DNA of 64,000 nucleotides from Polychytrium aggregatum (Eukaryota; Chytridiomycota; Chytridiomycetes; Polychytriales): contig NW_026516204.1 in the NCBI RefSeq assembly GCF_025602895.1, positions 496,001 through 560,000 on the forward strand, in the 5' to 3' direction. Below the pieces are notes generated by a model. It ran no database searches. It saw nothing but the letters and a program-made list of their open reading frames with translations, and was not told the DNA's origin. The stretch's first letter is position 1; the number at the start of each line of letters is the position of its first letter. Positions 26,210-39,039 of the stretch are shown here, piece by piece. Both the position numbers and the translations under genes were made by a program.

Positions 26210-26726
26210 TGCGAATACAGCAATGGCGATATCGATGTCGACACCGAGTCGATATCCCAGTCGATATCCCAGTCGATATCCATTGATATCCCAATTGATA
26301 TCCATTGATATTCCAATTGATATTCCAATTGATATCCCAGTCGACACCGAGTTGATATCGAATCGGTGTATTCGCACCGTCGCTATTGCCCGCAGCCAAT
26401 CCCGCCGCGCGCAGCCCTTTTTTTCCTTGTCGGCCGTTTCCCACCGACCAGCGCCCCTCCGGCCCGCTGCCCCATCGTCAATCGCTTGCCCGCTTGCCAC
26501 CCCGGACAGCGTCTTTCTTTGCACACTCCTTCTGCTCGTCCGAGCCTGCTCATCTGTGGTCCACAGCCGGCGACTCGTCAAGCAGCAATCGCCAATGTCC
26601 TTGTAGCCTCTCCACTGCCTTCCCAGCTGCCATCACATCCATCTCCCCCCCCCAACTGGCCATCGCATCCATCACATCCATCACCACCAGTCGTGCGCAT
26701 ACCCTTCCAGATAACTCGCTGCAACG
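26210..26726. other. tandem intergenic region with GATATC-rich repeats
   Basis: Contains the GATATC repeat cluster described separately, then a pyrimidine-rich promoter of the CRAL-TRIO gene. No gene seen. Confidence 0.6.
26228..26358. repeat. GATATC-rich degenerate 12-bp repeat cluster with inverted ends
   Basis: About ten copies of (C/T)GATATCC(C/A)A(G/T)T-like units. The cluster is bracketed by GTCGACACCGAGTYGATATC occurring at 26238-26257 and again at 26341-26360, and most units are themselves palindromic (GATATC). Confidence 0.85.
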
Positions 26727-28818
26727 ATGCCCAGCTCTTCTGTCGATCTGCAGTCTCTGCAGCATCTGCGCTCCAAGATTTGCGCTGAACTGCCCCAGCT
26801 CTTTGCCGAGCACCCTTCGGACAATCTGCTCCACCAGCTGTGCGAGCTAATCGATGACGACAGTGAGTTGCGCCATTGTGCATCGCATCGAGGTCGCTGA
26901 GGCTTCTCAACACCGAGACACCCAAGCAACTTTGGTTCTGTCCAGATTCCCATCCACTCGTGTATTGTGTCCGCCGCCCGCCTGTGCTCTTGATGGCCTC
27001 CAGCATGGCCCACACTCCCCCCACCACTAAGCCCTCCCTCCCGCCAAATGGCTTACCGCTGTGTCTCTGTACTCTACCTGCTCTAGCGGTGCTCTATCGA
27101 TTCTGCCAATACAAGGCCGCAACCGTAGACTCGGCGTATTCGGCCATCGTCAACCATCTCAACTGGCGGATCAAACGCTCGTCTCGGCCGTCTGCGGGGC
27201 CTGTCAGTGCCTCGAGTGTAGACTCTTACATCCATCAGCGGCCCATCTATTTCTTTGGCCAGGATCTCAACGAGCGGCCGGTTATGTGGATCAAAACCAA
27301 ACTGCTGGACCCACGGAACAGCGCTGCTCTGCCGGACTATGTTGCGCATCTGATGGACCTGGCCAGCTGTCTCGTTCGCAAAACTTGGCTCGCAAAGAGC
27401 GGCGAGTATCCGCCGTCGGTCTTCCAGATCTGCATCGTCATGGATCTCGAAGGCGCTGGTATCGGCAATATGGTGAGTGAGTCCCCCAAACCCGGATGAG
27501 GACGGCGAAACAGATGCAGTCTTGGTCCCTTCCCAATCGCGCCTTTCATTTGACCCACACTGCCTCATCCCGCTGCCTACGGCCGTGCCCCATGCTTCTC
27601 TCCACAGAGCCTGGAAATGATGCCTCAGTTTTTCGAGCTCTTCACGAAGCAGTACCCAATGCTCTTGGGCCCGGTTCGCATCCTGAACTACGGCTGGGTC
27701 CACGCCGGCATCTGGACCGTGGTGAAACCGAGTCTGTCGGCCGATGCCAAGAACCGTATTTCATTTGTTTCCAAGGACGAGCTCCGCACCTTCATTGCCG
27801 CCGACCAGATTCCGCAAGGTGGGTTGACAGGCGGTCGCATAGCCACATCACATTCTCAGCATCAGGCGCACGGTGGACTCGCTGCCTGTCCGTTTTTGTT
27901 GTCTGGTACTGTGCCTGACGCTGTGCTCGGCGATACTTGCTGCCGATTCTTGCTTCAGAATATGGCGGACTGTCATCCGCTGTGCCGCTGGACGGCTTGG
28001 CAGCTTTTCTGGCCCAAGAACCGAGCCCGAGGTCGAGCGTGTATGAGAGCCTCCATCAAGAGATGGTCCAAAAGTGCGGCGAACGCTTTGGCGTCGCCAT
28101 CAAGCCCCTCGGCCCGAAAGTCGGAGAAGCTAATACCGACCAGGTTGTGCCCGATGCCAGCAAGTCCAGCCAGGAATCGGCCCGTGATGAGGCAGAAAGT
28201 GACAAGAGCGAATGCACCGACTCAGGCGATGAAGCCGACGTTTTCTACGACTGCGAGATGGACGATGCGCTGGCCGACTGGGAGATGACCCTCTGCACGG
28301 TCGCCGACGACCAGACTTCATCCGTGTTCACGTACTGCAGTCGAGAGGGCGATCACCTTTGCCACTCTGACTCGGAGCACTGCCATCCAATCCCCGATTC
28401 CGTGTCGGACTCGGGCCTGTCGCGCTATTCGTGCTCGGGTCGTCTCCTAGTCGATCAGGGAACCCAAACTGCTCCCGAATACTCCATCACGACCGTGACA
28501 ACGACAACGACCGTGTACTGTCCGGACCATAGCGGCCACTCCGCAGACTCGCTGCAGCACAGCAAAGTCAGGCCCGGGAGCACGGAAACCTGGAGGCCGC
28601 TTGTGTCAACGGCGGCTCGGCTCGCCCACCGCACTATTGTGCGAATGGCTTCGATGAACCGTTCTCGATGGATTGTGGCGGTCGTTGGCTGCTGCCTGCT
28701 GATGTGCATGCGCTCGAGCTCGTTCGCCAAGCGGTTCTGGCCCACGGTGCTGTACGGCACAGCAGGATCGGTCTCGCTGCTCAAGTATGTCTTTGGCTAC
28801 CACAAAGCGGCGGTGTAA
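26727..28818 (+). CDS. Sec14-like CRAL-TRIO lipid-binding protein with C-terminal membrane segment
   Basis: Exons 26727-26862, 27087-27472, 27608-27818 and 27959-28818 give 530 residues. The N-terminal helix VLYRFCQYKAATVDSAYSAI leads to LNWRI, typical of CRAL-TRIO-N. The lipid-binding domain has YFFGQDLNERPVMWIKTKLL, FQICIVMDLEGAGIGNM, MMPQFFELFTKQYPMLLGPV, RILNYGWVHAGIWTVVKP and IPQEYGG, the Sec14 gate region. A Ser/Glu/Asp-rich tail with a TTVTTTTTVYCP run follows. The end has hydrophobic segments (WIVAVVGCCLLMCM and FWPTVLYGTAGSVSLLKYVF), suggesting tail anchoring. Membrane-tethered Sec14-like transfer of phosphoinositides or other lipids is inference. It is downstream of and codirectional with the LETM1-domain gene. 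Confidence 0.9.
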
Positions 28819-29624
28819 AACGATCAATCCAACGATACCGAAACACCGCAGGCGCCAAACGAGCCCGACGATGACCACCCGACAGGCGACAAGCGAAACA
28901 ACAACACCACCACTACCACCACCAAAAAAAGAAGCCACATAAGATGTGCTCAAGATCACAAACGGACACAGGCCAAGTCTTGGATGAGCGCCGCTGAAGT
29001 GACGATATGATGCGACGTCATGAAGGCCCAACGAAATGAAGAAGGGAAGCCGCGCGAGTCGGCACCAAGATGATTCGAAGCCGTTGAGTTGACACCGGTC
29101 CAACTGATTGCACGTGCTGTACGGCCAGCAACCATCTGCTTTCAGTGAAAAGTAATTGCGATGAATGTATCCTGACCCATAAGCATGATTTGGTCAGTCA
29201 GCCAGTCAGTCAGAAGTGAGGGATTGGCCTTGTATTTGCTTCATGAATGTGGCTCCGGATCTGCTCACGCTGCAAGGCCGCATGCATGACTGCTGCCTGC
29301 CGGATCGCCTCAGTTCTTGGTTTCTATCTGTTGTGACCCCGGCTGTATTTTTGGATGAAGATGGAGCCACGGCCGTGAATACACCATATCGGTATCTGCT
29401 GGTAATGACGAATCTCCGAGTACACGTGCGCCATCCAACAGATCCGACAGAACGGCACACGATAAGCGACGGCGCTGTGGAAAGCCGTGCTGGGCGGCAA
29501 AGCGTGTGTGTTTTCATGAGCCACAGCAGCCTCGTGAGCACCGCCGGAAACCCAAACACCCTGTCTCGAGCCGTGTTGATTGCGGGCAGATAGTGCTCTC
29601 GGCAGTCGCTTCTGCAGCGAGGAT
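28819..29624. other. convergent intergenic region
   Basis: 3' flanks of the CRAL-TRIO and ERT1-like genes. Short (CCA)n and (GTCA)n tracts only. Overlapping short open frames look random. Confidence 0.6.
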
Positions 29625-32452
29625 CTACTTCTTGTCGTCGGACGCGACGAGAAAGTTCCCGGCGATCTGCGAGGCGTTGACGCAGAAGTGGAATGCAGAA
29701 GGCGAGGACAACACACGACACACGATGAGTATGCGTTTGTTCCGCACGGAAACACAGCCAGACTTTGCCATAGCGCCTCGCGTCATGAGATCGCCCTTCG
29801 CTTCCTTACATCACTCTGTCGCGGATCACATCGCTATGGCCAAAGACGGACAGATCCGCCGCAGTCCTCGAACTTACCAGGAGCGGGATATTGTACTTGT
29901 CTCGCCGAATGGTAAACGAAAAACAGCAGTTGATATACCCGCCCTTCGGGTCGTTGAGGTTGCGCAGGACGCAGCTCGTCAGGACGGCTTTCTGGGCGGC
30001 ATCAAAGGCAATATTGCCGTACTTTTCCCAGTAGTTGACGGCGCTTTCTTCCGCAAGCAGCTCGTAGATGCAGATCTTGCCGTCGCGCAGCGTCTCAATC
30101 GGGATCCCGACGAGGTTGGCAAACTCTCTGTTGGATTTGTAGATCTCGCCGGTGCGCCGCCACAGGCAGGCTGGAATACCCATGGATGAAAAGACGCGGT
30201 CGTACTCAAGCAGCAGCCGGTCAAAGGCCTCCTCGACCAGCACCAAGTCGATGTCGGTCAGGCTCTGGGCAACCCAGCGGAACCGCGGCCGAAAAACAGA
30301 CATGACGTTCAATATCCGCTGGCGCGACTGCGGCGACATGTGCATCTCCATCCATTTTTGCAGCCGTGTGTACGAATTGACGTAGTTGTATGGCTTGAGC
30401 AGGCCGGCTTCGAACTTTGCGTTGATGACCTGCTTCAGACGGTCCTCAAAGGTGCCATCAGCAGGATCGGCGGCTGTCAGAATGAACTTTTCGGTGCTGC
30501 TGAGTTTGGTTCCGTCTGGAGCAACAGAGACGTTGGAACCGGATCCGACAACACCGCCCGTTTTGCTGTTCGCTGGGATAGCCGAAGTTCCGTCGGCGTT
30601 TTGGCCTGTCGATCCATTCTTGCCCTGCTCCAGGCTGTTGAGAAAGTCCGTCAGGATGGTGAACTCGTTGCCCATGTGCTCGCTTGCAAACAGCGGGGGG
30701 AACTCGGACATGCCCTTGAAGATGGACTGCTCGAGGGCCATGTTGCTGCCGGTTAGGGCACTCGATGCGGTGCCCATGCCGTTACCGAGAATGTCCAGTC
30801 CATTTGCCGGTGCCCCTGGAATAGGGCGGGAGGCAACGACTCCTCCTACACCGAGGGCGTGGGCATTGATGGTCGAGGAGGCCATTGACGACAGCGATGA
30901 CGACGACGATGAAGCCGATGTCGATGGCTTGGCCTCATCGTGGCAGAGATGGGCAATTTTGCGCTTGATACACCGCTGGCACGGACGGCCTTCGTCTGAA
31001 TATCCAGTGGGGCGAATTGCAACGGTCGAGATGGGGTTGGATGGACATTGAAAGCGCGGACGTGGGATTATGCGCAAGGTGGATATGCAGTCGTTGGGTG
31101 TTTGTGGGAGCAAACATGCAGCCATTGAACATGTGAATCGCGGGACAGGGTGGCAGAGGCAGTACACTCGAGTTAGAGGCTGTTGATGGCCTTGCTCGTG
31201 CGAGATCCCGCCCCGATCCAGTCTTCCTGAGGAGCCGTTCTGCTGACGACTTCAGTCCGCCGAGACCCGAAAGCTTCGGCCCGACCCGGCGGCGTGGTTT
31301 CTTCACATGCATATCGCGTGCCGAGAGCCGTCGGCCACATATCCTTATCGGATACGCCCCAATCGGCGCCACGGCAAGCCAGAGCGGCACGGACGTATTT
31401 GACAGCGCCGTGATGCAGAGATACGGCGCCGACAGGCTTTTCCACATCCGACAGACTCCCAGCCCCGCACCGACCTAATCCACCCTGAACCAGACAGCCG
31501 CCCGGCACTATGGCTTACCGCATGTCATGTGGCTTCGCCGGCAGTACACGCATGCATGCGAGACCTTGCGGCGCTTCGAGGTTGGCTTTTTTGGAGTATC
31601 GCCGCCGCCGGAAGCTGCGTCGCTGGCAGCCAACCCTGCATCAGCCGAGCCAGCCTGGTTGTCGGCCTGCAGCGCGTCCGCCGCCAGCTCCGAGGCAATG
31701 CCGTCGGGGGTCGACAGCGCCACGGATGTCGGAACAACAGAAGCCAGCGCTGCAATCTGAGACATATCCGTGCCTGGAGCGCCCGATTGCGACGAGCCAA
31801 AGTCGTTGGTCTTGTCGGTGTGCGACGGCAGCCCGGCGATGTGGGAGGCAAGATGCCCGAGCGAGGAAGCAAACGACGGATTCGAGAGCGAGTTTTGGAG
31901 GAGGACCTGGGTCTGGACAGAGCTCGAAGGTGCCGAGAAAGAGGCGCTGGTTGGAATGGACGGCGGCTGCGATGAGCTGGGCGGCTTGGGGGCTGCGAGC
32001 GGATCCAGCTGGCCCTGGCGCTGGAGAATCATCTGGGTGAGCTGCTGGAGATTGGACAGCGATGGCGTCGAGCCCGTGGCCATCGATGCCGAGACACCCG
32101 AAAGCACGGGTGCAGTCAAAGCCGGTGCCGAGTGAGGGACGCTGGTCGGCTGTGGCTGAGCCGAGGCGAGATCCTGGATGCGCTGCAGATGCTTCTGCTG
32201 GAGCTGCTGTAGTTCTTGTATCTTGATCTGGTACTGTTGATGGTGGTGATGCAGGTGGAGATGCTGATCAGAGACAGAGGCGGGTTTGTCGGCAGGGTTA
32301 CTGTGATCAGAGTGATCCGACGAGGAGTTGGCTGGGTCCGCAGCGGCCGGCGGATCGGCGACCCCGGCATCGCCGCTGGAGGGCTTGCGCTGGTGCTGGC
32401 CGGACAGGTGCGTATTTTTAGAGCCGGAGGACGACGAGGAGGCGGGATGCAT
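29625..32452 (-). CDS. Zn2Cys6-PAS transcription factor of the ERT1/RDS2/AcuK family
   Basis: Regulator of gluconeogenesis and non-fermentable carbon use. Exons 32452-31519, 30995-29878 and 29666-29625 close in phase for 697 residues. The N-terminal 290 residues are Ser/Gln/His-rich with a Gln-rich coiled stretch. The zinc cluster is completed by splicing: KRRKVSHACVYCRRSHMTC joined to DEGRPCQRCIKRKIAHLC, the hallmark AcuK/RDS2/ERT1 form. A PAS-like region follows (RRTGEIYKSNREFANLVGIP ... INCCFSFTIRRDKYNIP). The last 13-residue exon, IAGNFLVASDDKK, was chosen because it completes the family's short hydrophobic C-terminus (LIxGxFLP-like). Members bind CCG-rich sites in FBP1 and PCK1 promoters; this window's FBP1 has such a site. 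Confidence 0.94.
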
Positions 32453-33078
32453 TGGCGTGGCGGATTACGAAAATCGAGATAGAGAGAGAGAGGAAGATAC
32501 TTGATCGAGGGGGAGGTGCGACGCAGCGAGGAGAGCCGTGGAATAGTCGGTGACGATGACAGTGTTGGTGCTGTGTTGGTGTTGGCGTTTGTGCTGGTGT
32601 TGGTGCCGTGATATGGATATGCGGGCTGTGATATGGATATGCGGGCTGTGATATGGGGTTATGCGTACGTGGCCGACGCGACGCAGATGCGGCACCAGAG
32701 ATGCTCAAGCCCGACGTCGACAGCGGTGTGCGGCGATGGGCAGCCGGCGGTGATGATGAGACAGAGAGCAGCTGGCGGTGACGGGCCTTCGGTCCTTGGT
32801 CTTTGGTCTTTGGTCTTTGGCGGCCAGGACCGGGCTGCTCCGACAAAGGAGCCGCGGCTGCGCACCCGGCCGGCTCGAGCCGGCTCGACCCTCGACACGG
32901 GACCATGCGCAGCCGCGCGCAGCACATTCGAACCGCCCGATCTGGCTGTCGGCGGTTTGGCGACTTGTCCTGGCCCCGCTCTCTGTCTGGCTGCCGCCCG
33001 GCTCTGCGACACCCCTCTCCCCCTCACGCATCCGCCTGCAGCCCAGGCCACCGCCGCCGGAGCATCGCCTGTGTCGCT
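32453..33078. other. divergent promoter with tandem repeats
   Basis: Between the ERT1-like gene and the deacetylase. Holds GTTGGTGCT-type repeats (32560-32608), two and a half copies of a 22-bp GATATGGATATGCGGGCTGT unit (32610-32658) and three GGTCTTT units (32798-32822). Confidence 0.65.
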
Positions 33079-36000
33079 ATGATGGCTTCGTCCGTGTCTT
33101 CAGGATTCATGGGCCCGTCCACCCAATCCTCGCGAAAATCCAAAGTCGCCTACTACTACCATTGTGCGTCGTCTTGCTCGTGCTGTCTCGCTGCCGCCTC
33201 ACCGCCGTCTGCGCTGGAGGCTGCATTGGATCAGAGGACCGCTCTTCGTGCCGGCTTCGATGCCTCTCTCGATCGTATTTTCTGTGTCGGCTCGCATCGG
33301 GGGCTGCCCTGCTCTGGCCGGGCGCGTTTGCGGTATTCGCTCCATGGGCTGATCCCAACTGACGTGCCTTGCTGGTGCTTGCCCTGACCTGTTTCCTCCA
33401 GCGGACATTGGCAACTATCACTATGGCCCTATGCATCCGATGAAGGTATGTTCATCGACTCGTGCAACGTTGGGCATTGAGTCGTCTCATACTTCCCCTT
33501 GGGTGCCTCTCTGCTGTGTTCGATCGATACTCCGATAGTCCGACCCGTCTGACCCGAGCTTCCTTGCTGTGATCCATGCAGCCTCACCGTATCCGCATGG
33601 CCCACAATCTCATCATGAACTACAAGCTCTGGAATCACATGGAGATCCTTGTGAGTGGATCAACCTCTCCCCAGCGGAGGTGGCCCGGTTGTTGGCTGGC
33701 GGGGTGCCGGCGCTGATCACACCGCGACAGGACGGCACGTCTTGAAGTGCAGTGTCCGGTCGGATCCAGCGAATGTGGATGTTGGCTCGCGCGGCGGTCC
33801 ATCATGCCATGCCATGCCATGCCATGCCATACCATTCCATATCATGCTAGCGTTAGAATAGAGGGTGGGGTTCTCGGTTTGGCTCTTGGCTGCCTGATCT
33901 GGGTGCCGCTTAGTTGCTCTGTCCGCTCACTCATCCAATTCTCGGCGCTGGCCAACTCTGTCTTCCTGATAGCGGCCCAAACCATGCAACAGTGACGCCA
34001 TGAAGAAATTTCACTCGGACGAGTATATCGAATTCCTCGCCAGAGTGACCCCTGAGAGCATCGAGGACATGACCAAATATCAGCTGAAATGTGAGCTTGA
34101 TCCGCCCTTGCTTGCCTTTGATCGCCCTTCCCGATCGCAGCTGGCGTTGTGGTTGCTATGCTCCTCCTCATCGACCATCCCCTGCTGATCTTCTTCTCAT
34201 GCCAATCTCGCTTGCCGTATCTATCGAAACGCCGCTCCTCCGTGCAGTCAACGTCGGTGAAGACTGTCCCGTCTTTGATGGACTGTATGAGTTTTGCACT
34301 CTCTCGGCTGGCGGATCGATTGGTGAGTCACGGGTGCGTGGCATTTGGAGGTGCCTCGATCTACTCTGTGTGTCTTGCCATACGGCTATGGATCGGCTGC
34401 TTGATATTTCCTCCGCAGTCTGCCAGCCAGATCCTCCGATCGATTCATAGCCATAGCTCGGCTCACCACTACTCGGCGTTTGTCGACCAACTGTCGTTGA
34501 TGATGAGCGGTGTAATGGACGATACCGCTTACACTGCAATCATCTCCGTTGATGCTGCACAAAGCCGCGGCCGAAAAGCTGAGCCGCGGAGAGGCCGAAA
34601 TCTGCATCAACTGGGGTGGTGGGCTGCACCATGCCAAGAAGGCCGAGGCCTCTGGATTCTGCTACGTCAACGATATTGTCTTGGCCATCCTGGAGCTGCT
34701 AAAGTAGGCGTCGAGGGAACGGAGGCTCTGCTTGGCACATGCCGACGGCTGCTTCGCCCCCTCACTCGCTGCTGCAAAAGTCCAATCCTCGACTGACAAG
34801 ATCGGGTCTGCACTTGGGCACCATTGGCAATGCCCTGCTCATTTCACCGATCCAACGCCTTGTTCAATGCCATCGATTGTAGATACCACCAGCGTGTGCT
34901 GTATATTGACATTGACGTTCACCACGGTGATGGTGTCGAGGAAGCCTTCTACACCACCGATCGAGTCATGACGGCCTCGTTCCACAAGTATGGCGAGTTC
35001 TTCCCGGGAACGGGCGATATCAACGATATTGGCCATGGCCAGGGCAAACACTATGCTGTCAACTTCCCGCTGCGTGAGGGCATTGACGATGAATCCTACA
35101 AGAGCGTCTTTCGACCGGTAAGTCCCAGAGGATCTGGCTCACGGCCTGGCCAAAGCTTCGGCCGGAACGGGTCATCGAGACCGCTCCGAAATACACGCGG
35201 AGCCGGCTGACGGCGATACATTTCATCGTCGCCGGGGCCACAGGTGATTCAGAAGATTATGGAGTGGTTCCGTCCAGGGGCCGTTGTCCTGCAATGCGGC
35301 GCCGACTCCTTGGCCGGCGACAAGCTTGGTAGCTTCAACCTCTCGATGCGCGGTATGGATACTGTGCGGGCGTTACTGTCGTCGCATTTGCCGCCCAGTC
35401 CGCCAATCAACGGCGCAGTGTTTCAATGCACTCTGATGCAACGCTTTCAGCCGCTGGAAGGCCGTGTGCGGAGTTACAAATGCATCGAGGGTGTAGTGTA
35501 TTTGAGAATCGCTTGGTTGTTTTTTGGGATAGCGGCTGATCCTTGGTTGAACCGCCTCTGCAGGACACGCTCAAGCGGTCGAGTTCCTCAAGTCGTTTAA
35601 CGTTCCTCTGTTGCTGCTCGGCGGCGGAGGGTACACAATTCGAAACGTCTGTCGCGCCTGGTGCTATGAGACGTCAATCGCCGTTGGCCAAAGCCTTCCC
35701 GATGGTACGCCGCGCTGCTGCGATTTGTTGAGGACGATCGCCTTGGGGTGACTTTCGGGGGGCAGACCAGTCAGTGCTCCGAACTAGCAAGATGCACACT
35801 GAAGGCTGGCGATGTGCCCGCGGACGGCCACGGTCTCACGAGCTGCATGTCTCATCCAACGCTGTGAATGTGCCCGCACTTGACATCTTATGGACGACGA
35901 ACGCGATGCAGCCCTGCCGAACAACGACTATTTTGAGTACTTTGGTCCAGACTATCGACTGGACGTGCCCAGCAACAACATGGAAAACCTGAACACCCCA

Positions 36001-36991
36001 AAGTATCTGGAGCAGATGAAGATCAAGATCATCGAAAACTTGCGGCACGTCATCCACGCCCCGAGTGTGCAAATGCACCACGCTCCTAAGGGCCTGTACG
36101 AATCCGACGATGAGGACGAGGACGAAGACTCGGAAGATCTCAAGGATACGCGGATTACACGTACGTTAGCATCGAGGGGCTCTCGCTGGGCAGCAGCCTT
36201 GTGCTTGCCGTGGTGGCGGCCAATGCGTATTCTAGGCCCACAGTCAGCCACATGGATCTCATACTCGCTGTTCTTTCCGATGTCAACACTCTGCCGTTGT
36301 TCTTGCCGTACCACCAACTACCACCACACGGGTTGCATGTTTGGCAACAGAACGTATGTCGGACAAGCATCGAGTCCCCGATACAGAACTCTCGGATTCG
36401 GAGGATGAAGGCGATAACCGCCGCGACCAACGTAGCTACCGCGAGTCCCGCGAGCGAGAGATCAAGCGAGCACCACGCCGCGACCGCGAGAAGCAGCGAT
36501 TTGAAGAGGAACGGAAGCGGTACCAGGAAATCGATCAAGTCCAACAGCAGCAAAAGGAGCTCGAGCGCAAGTACCTGGAACAGCTGTCCGAGTCGGGCAA
36601 GGGCAGACGGCGCGACACCCCTGTTGGCGGTAGCGGCACACCAGGCCCCGTCGGCAGCGACGCCAAGGCAGCAGCCATCCTGAGCGAGACGGCCCTCAAG
36701 GTCGAGTCTGGAACCAAGACGCTGGCTGAAGTAGCTTCCGAACTGCATGCAGGCAACGCTCGCGTGAGCAAAGACGTCAAGCTGGCAGAGGGTGCCCCCC
36801 AAGAGCAAGAAGCGGCCTCGTCGATGATGGATATGGACGAGCAGGGCTCGGATGTGCCCTATTCGCCCGCCAACGAGTCGGACCGGGCCTTCTTCCCCGA
36901 GGGCAAAGAGGGCAACGAGGGAACGCCCAGCGCCGTGGCACCAGTTACGGGCGAAGGCGAGGGCGACATGATGGACATGGACCAGGCATGA
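33079..36991 (+). CDS. RPD3: class I histone deacetylase (RPD3/HDAC1/2 type)
   Basis: Zn-dependent lysine deacetylase, catalytic subunit of Sin3/NuRD-like corepressors. Eleven exons close in phase: 33079-33163, 33402-33445, 33582-33650, 33973-34090, 34248-34322, 34565-34703, 34883-35117, 35244-35352, 35564-35704, 35912-36160 and 36351-36991, for 634 residues. [56 protein letters not shown] (His-His dyad), [17 protein letters not shown] (Zn Asp/His), [12 protein letters not shown] and [12 protein letters not shown] (active-site Tyr) are all present, so the enzyme should be active. [16 protein letters not shown] then leads into an acidic and Lys/Glu/Arg-rich tail ([13 protein letters not shown]; coiled [20 protein letters not shown]) longer than in yeast Rpd3. 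Intron 3 contains an ATGCC repeat. Confidence 0.97.
33805..33845. repeat. (CATGC)n tract in deacetylase intron 3
   Basis: Five perfect ATGCC pentamers followed by degenerate ATACC/ATTCC units, inside intron 33651-33972. Confidence 0.85.
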
Positions 36992-39039
36992 GCACGATCC
37001 TTGGCCCCGAGGTGCTCTTGCTCGGCGAGTGCGCAACACACAAGCGCTTGGAAGGGCCTGGAGGGAGCCGCCGGGGAGATATAGTCAATATACGATTGCC
37101 GATAGCAGAGTCCATCGCCGACGCAGTTGCCGCGATCGGCTGGAGGCAGGGCTCCCGTGTGGCAAGCACTGGCAGATGTGATCGAATGCCACGCACGACA
37201 GCAAGGGGTGCCATCGAATGCACAACGAATCTGATCCATCACAGCGGTCCTCCGTCCGAGACAAACAAGCACCGCCGGGGTGCAGTGCCCGCCCTTGGCG
37301 GCCGATTCCCGCCCTTCGCGTCCGGACGCGCGGGGGGATCGAGTTGCGGGTGCTCCGCCAGCCCAGCCATCGCAGTCCAACGACGCAAACGCAGCGGGGC
37401 AGTCGGTAGTGCGGTTGGCGGTGTAGTGGATGTGGCATATTCATGGATGGGTAACGAACAATGCACATCGCGGCCTTAGCTGATCTCCAGCAGTGACTTT
37501 GATAAAATAGAATCCGATAGAACCCGACCAAAAAGAAGTGGGATGCAGACCATGTCGATGGCTTGTGTGGGTTGCATCGGCTGTGTGGGCTGAATAGTGT
37601 CGATTGGCAGCCCGCACGATTGCGATGGGCTCCGAAAGCGATCCCGCTCTGCCCTGGCGCCGATGCGACTGCCAACTGAATCACCATTGCAGTCTGCGAT
37701 GTAATTACCAATTCCGTCTGCGATGCAATCCACAACGGTGTCTGCGATTTAATTACCAATGCCGTCGACCGCCATTCCCGACCGCCCATGCGACTTGGTC
37801 TGCAGTTCCACCGCTGCCGCCAGAGCGCGGCCGGCGCGTCAGGGTCCTGCTTCCCTCCCCCCGGTCAAGTGCCTCGACGCCTTCCCTCCATCCCCATCGC
37901 CCGATCCCGCTGCATTTCATCGCATCCCATCCTGCTCCGACCTTCTCTGGCCTATTCTTGCTCTCTTCTGCCGACCCTCCCGATACTCCTGTACATCTCT
38001 ACCGATTCGATCCGTGACGATCCCGTCTCACACCAGCTGATCCCGCTTCTGTCTCTCACGGCCTTACTCGCTTCGCCTCTGCTGGCACCGCACATTTCTA
38101 GCCTCGCTCGATTGATCGGCTTGGACCAGCTCATTTTGACCGTAAGCCCATGCTCTGTCCATCTAGCCTGTGTTTGTGATCTCCCTCGCGTCCCTGTCGC
38201 CCGCCGATCCTACGTTCGTCCATGTTCCGCCATTCGCACGCTCGCTGCCGGGTTTCGGTTGCAACGTCATGGCCGCTCCTTTGCTCCTTTGCACGGTCGC
38301 CTTGCCTCCGTCGTGGCTCTGGATTCTCTTTGCGCTCATCTGGATGCATCTGCATCTCAGCCGACTCTCAATCGCTCACTCTGTCCGTCCTGTCTCTTTG
38401 CCCATTCCACCAGAGTCTTGCCAGCCGCGAGCCAGAACCACTCTCAGCACCCTCGAGTGATACGCTCCTGTAAGTGCATGCTTCACACACTTAGCCGTTG
38501 GAGTGGTGCTCAAACTTGTTGCTCGTTGTCTTGTCCACTATCCGCTCTCCCTTCCCCACCGATCATGTTCGGTAGTATGGTTTCCGGATCCTTCTGGCTG
38601 ATTCTCTGATAAAGATCTCCAATCAACACCGCCGTGTCCCCGGCTCCACGTCTTTCCCGCCTATTTCATCCTTGCGGCCCGTCGCTTGCTCCATGCCCAT
38701 TCGCACACCTCCGATGCTGCTTTCCGCGTGCTCCATTTCGCAATTACATACCGACTGTTCACCGACTTGGCTCTGTGCTCCTTCACTTCATTTACTGCTC
38801 GTTCTTCCACCGATTGACTCACCCGACCATCAACTGCTGCTGCCTGCTCCATCTCCACAAGCCACCAGTGATTCGCGGCAGCATACTGCACATCCTCACG
38901 ACCGTTCGTTCTCCTTGGCTGGACCGCCTTTCCTGCCACCTCGGCATTGCATCCCCCTTCTCACCTAGGCAGAGCCATCGGCCGATTTGTGCATTCCTCA
39001 GCCTTTAGTTTCCCACTCCTCTTGCTGCTACCTGCATCT
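36992..39039. other. 2-kb region without recognisable gene; upstream region of the APSES gene
   Basis: Between the deacetylase stop and the APSES-factor start. From about 37780 onward the + strand is strongly C/T-rich, which opens long meaningless frames. AATTACCAATKCCGTCTGCGAT-like units repeat at 37695-37760 (about three). I see no domain in any frame. A long 5' leader or regulatory region is the simplest reading. Confidence 0.5.

Noticed and set aside
33000-33060. Pyrimidine-rich frames upstream of the deacetylase as N-terminal exons
   Set aside because: The ATG at 33079 gives the expected short N-terminus before KVAYYYH; the upstream frames show no similarity to deacetylases.
37788-38609. 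273-codon frame upstream of the APSES gene
   Set aside because: Arises from C/T skew; no start context, domain or splice pattern supports it.
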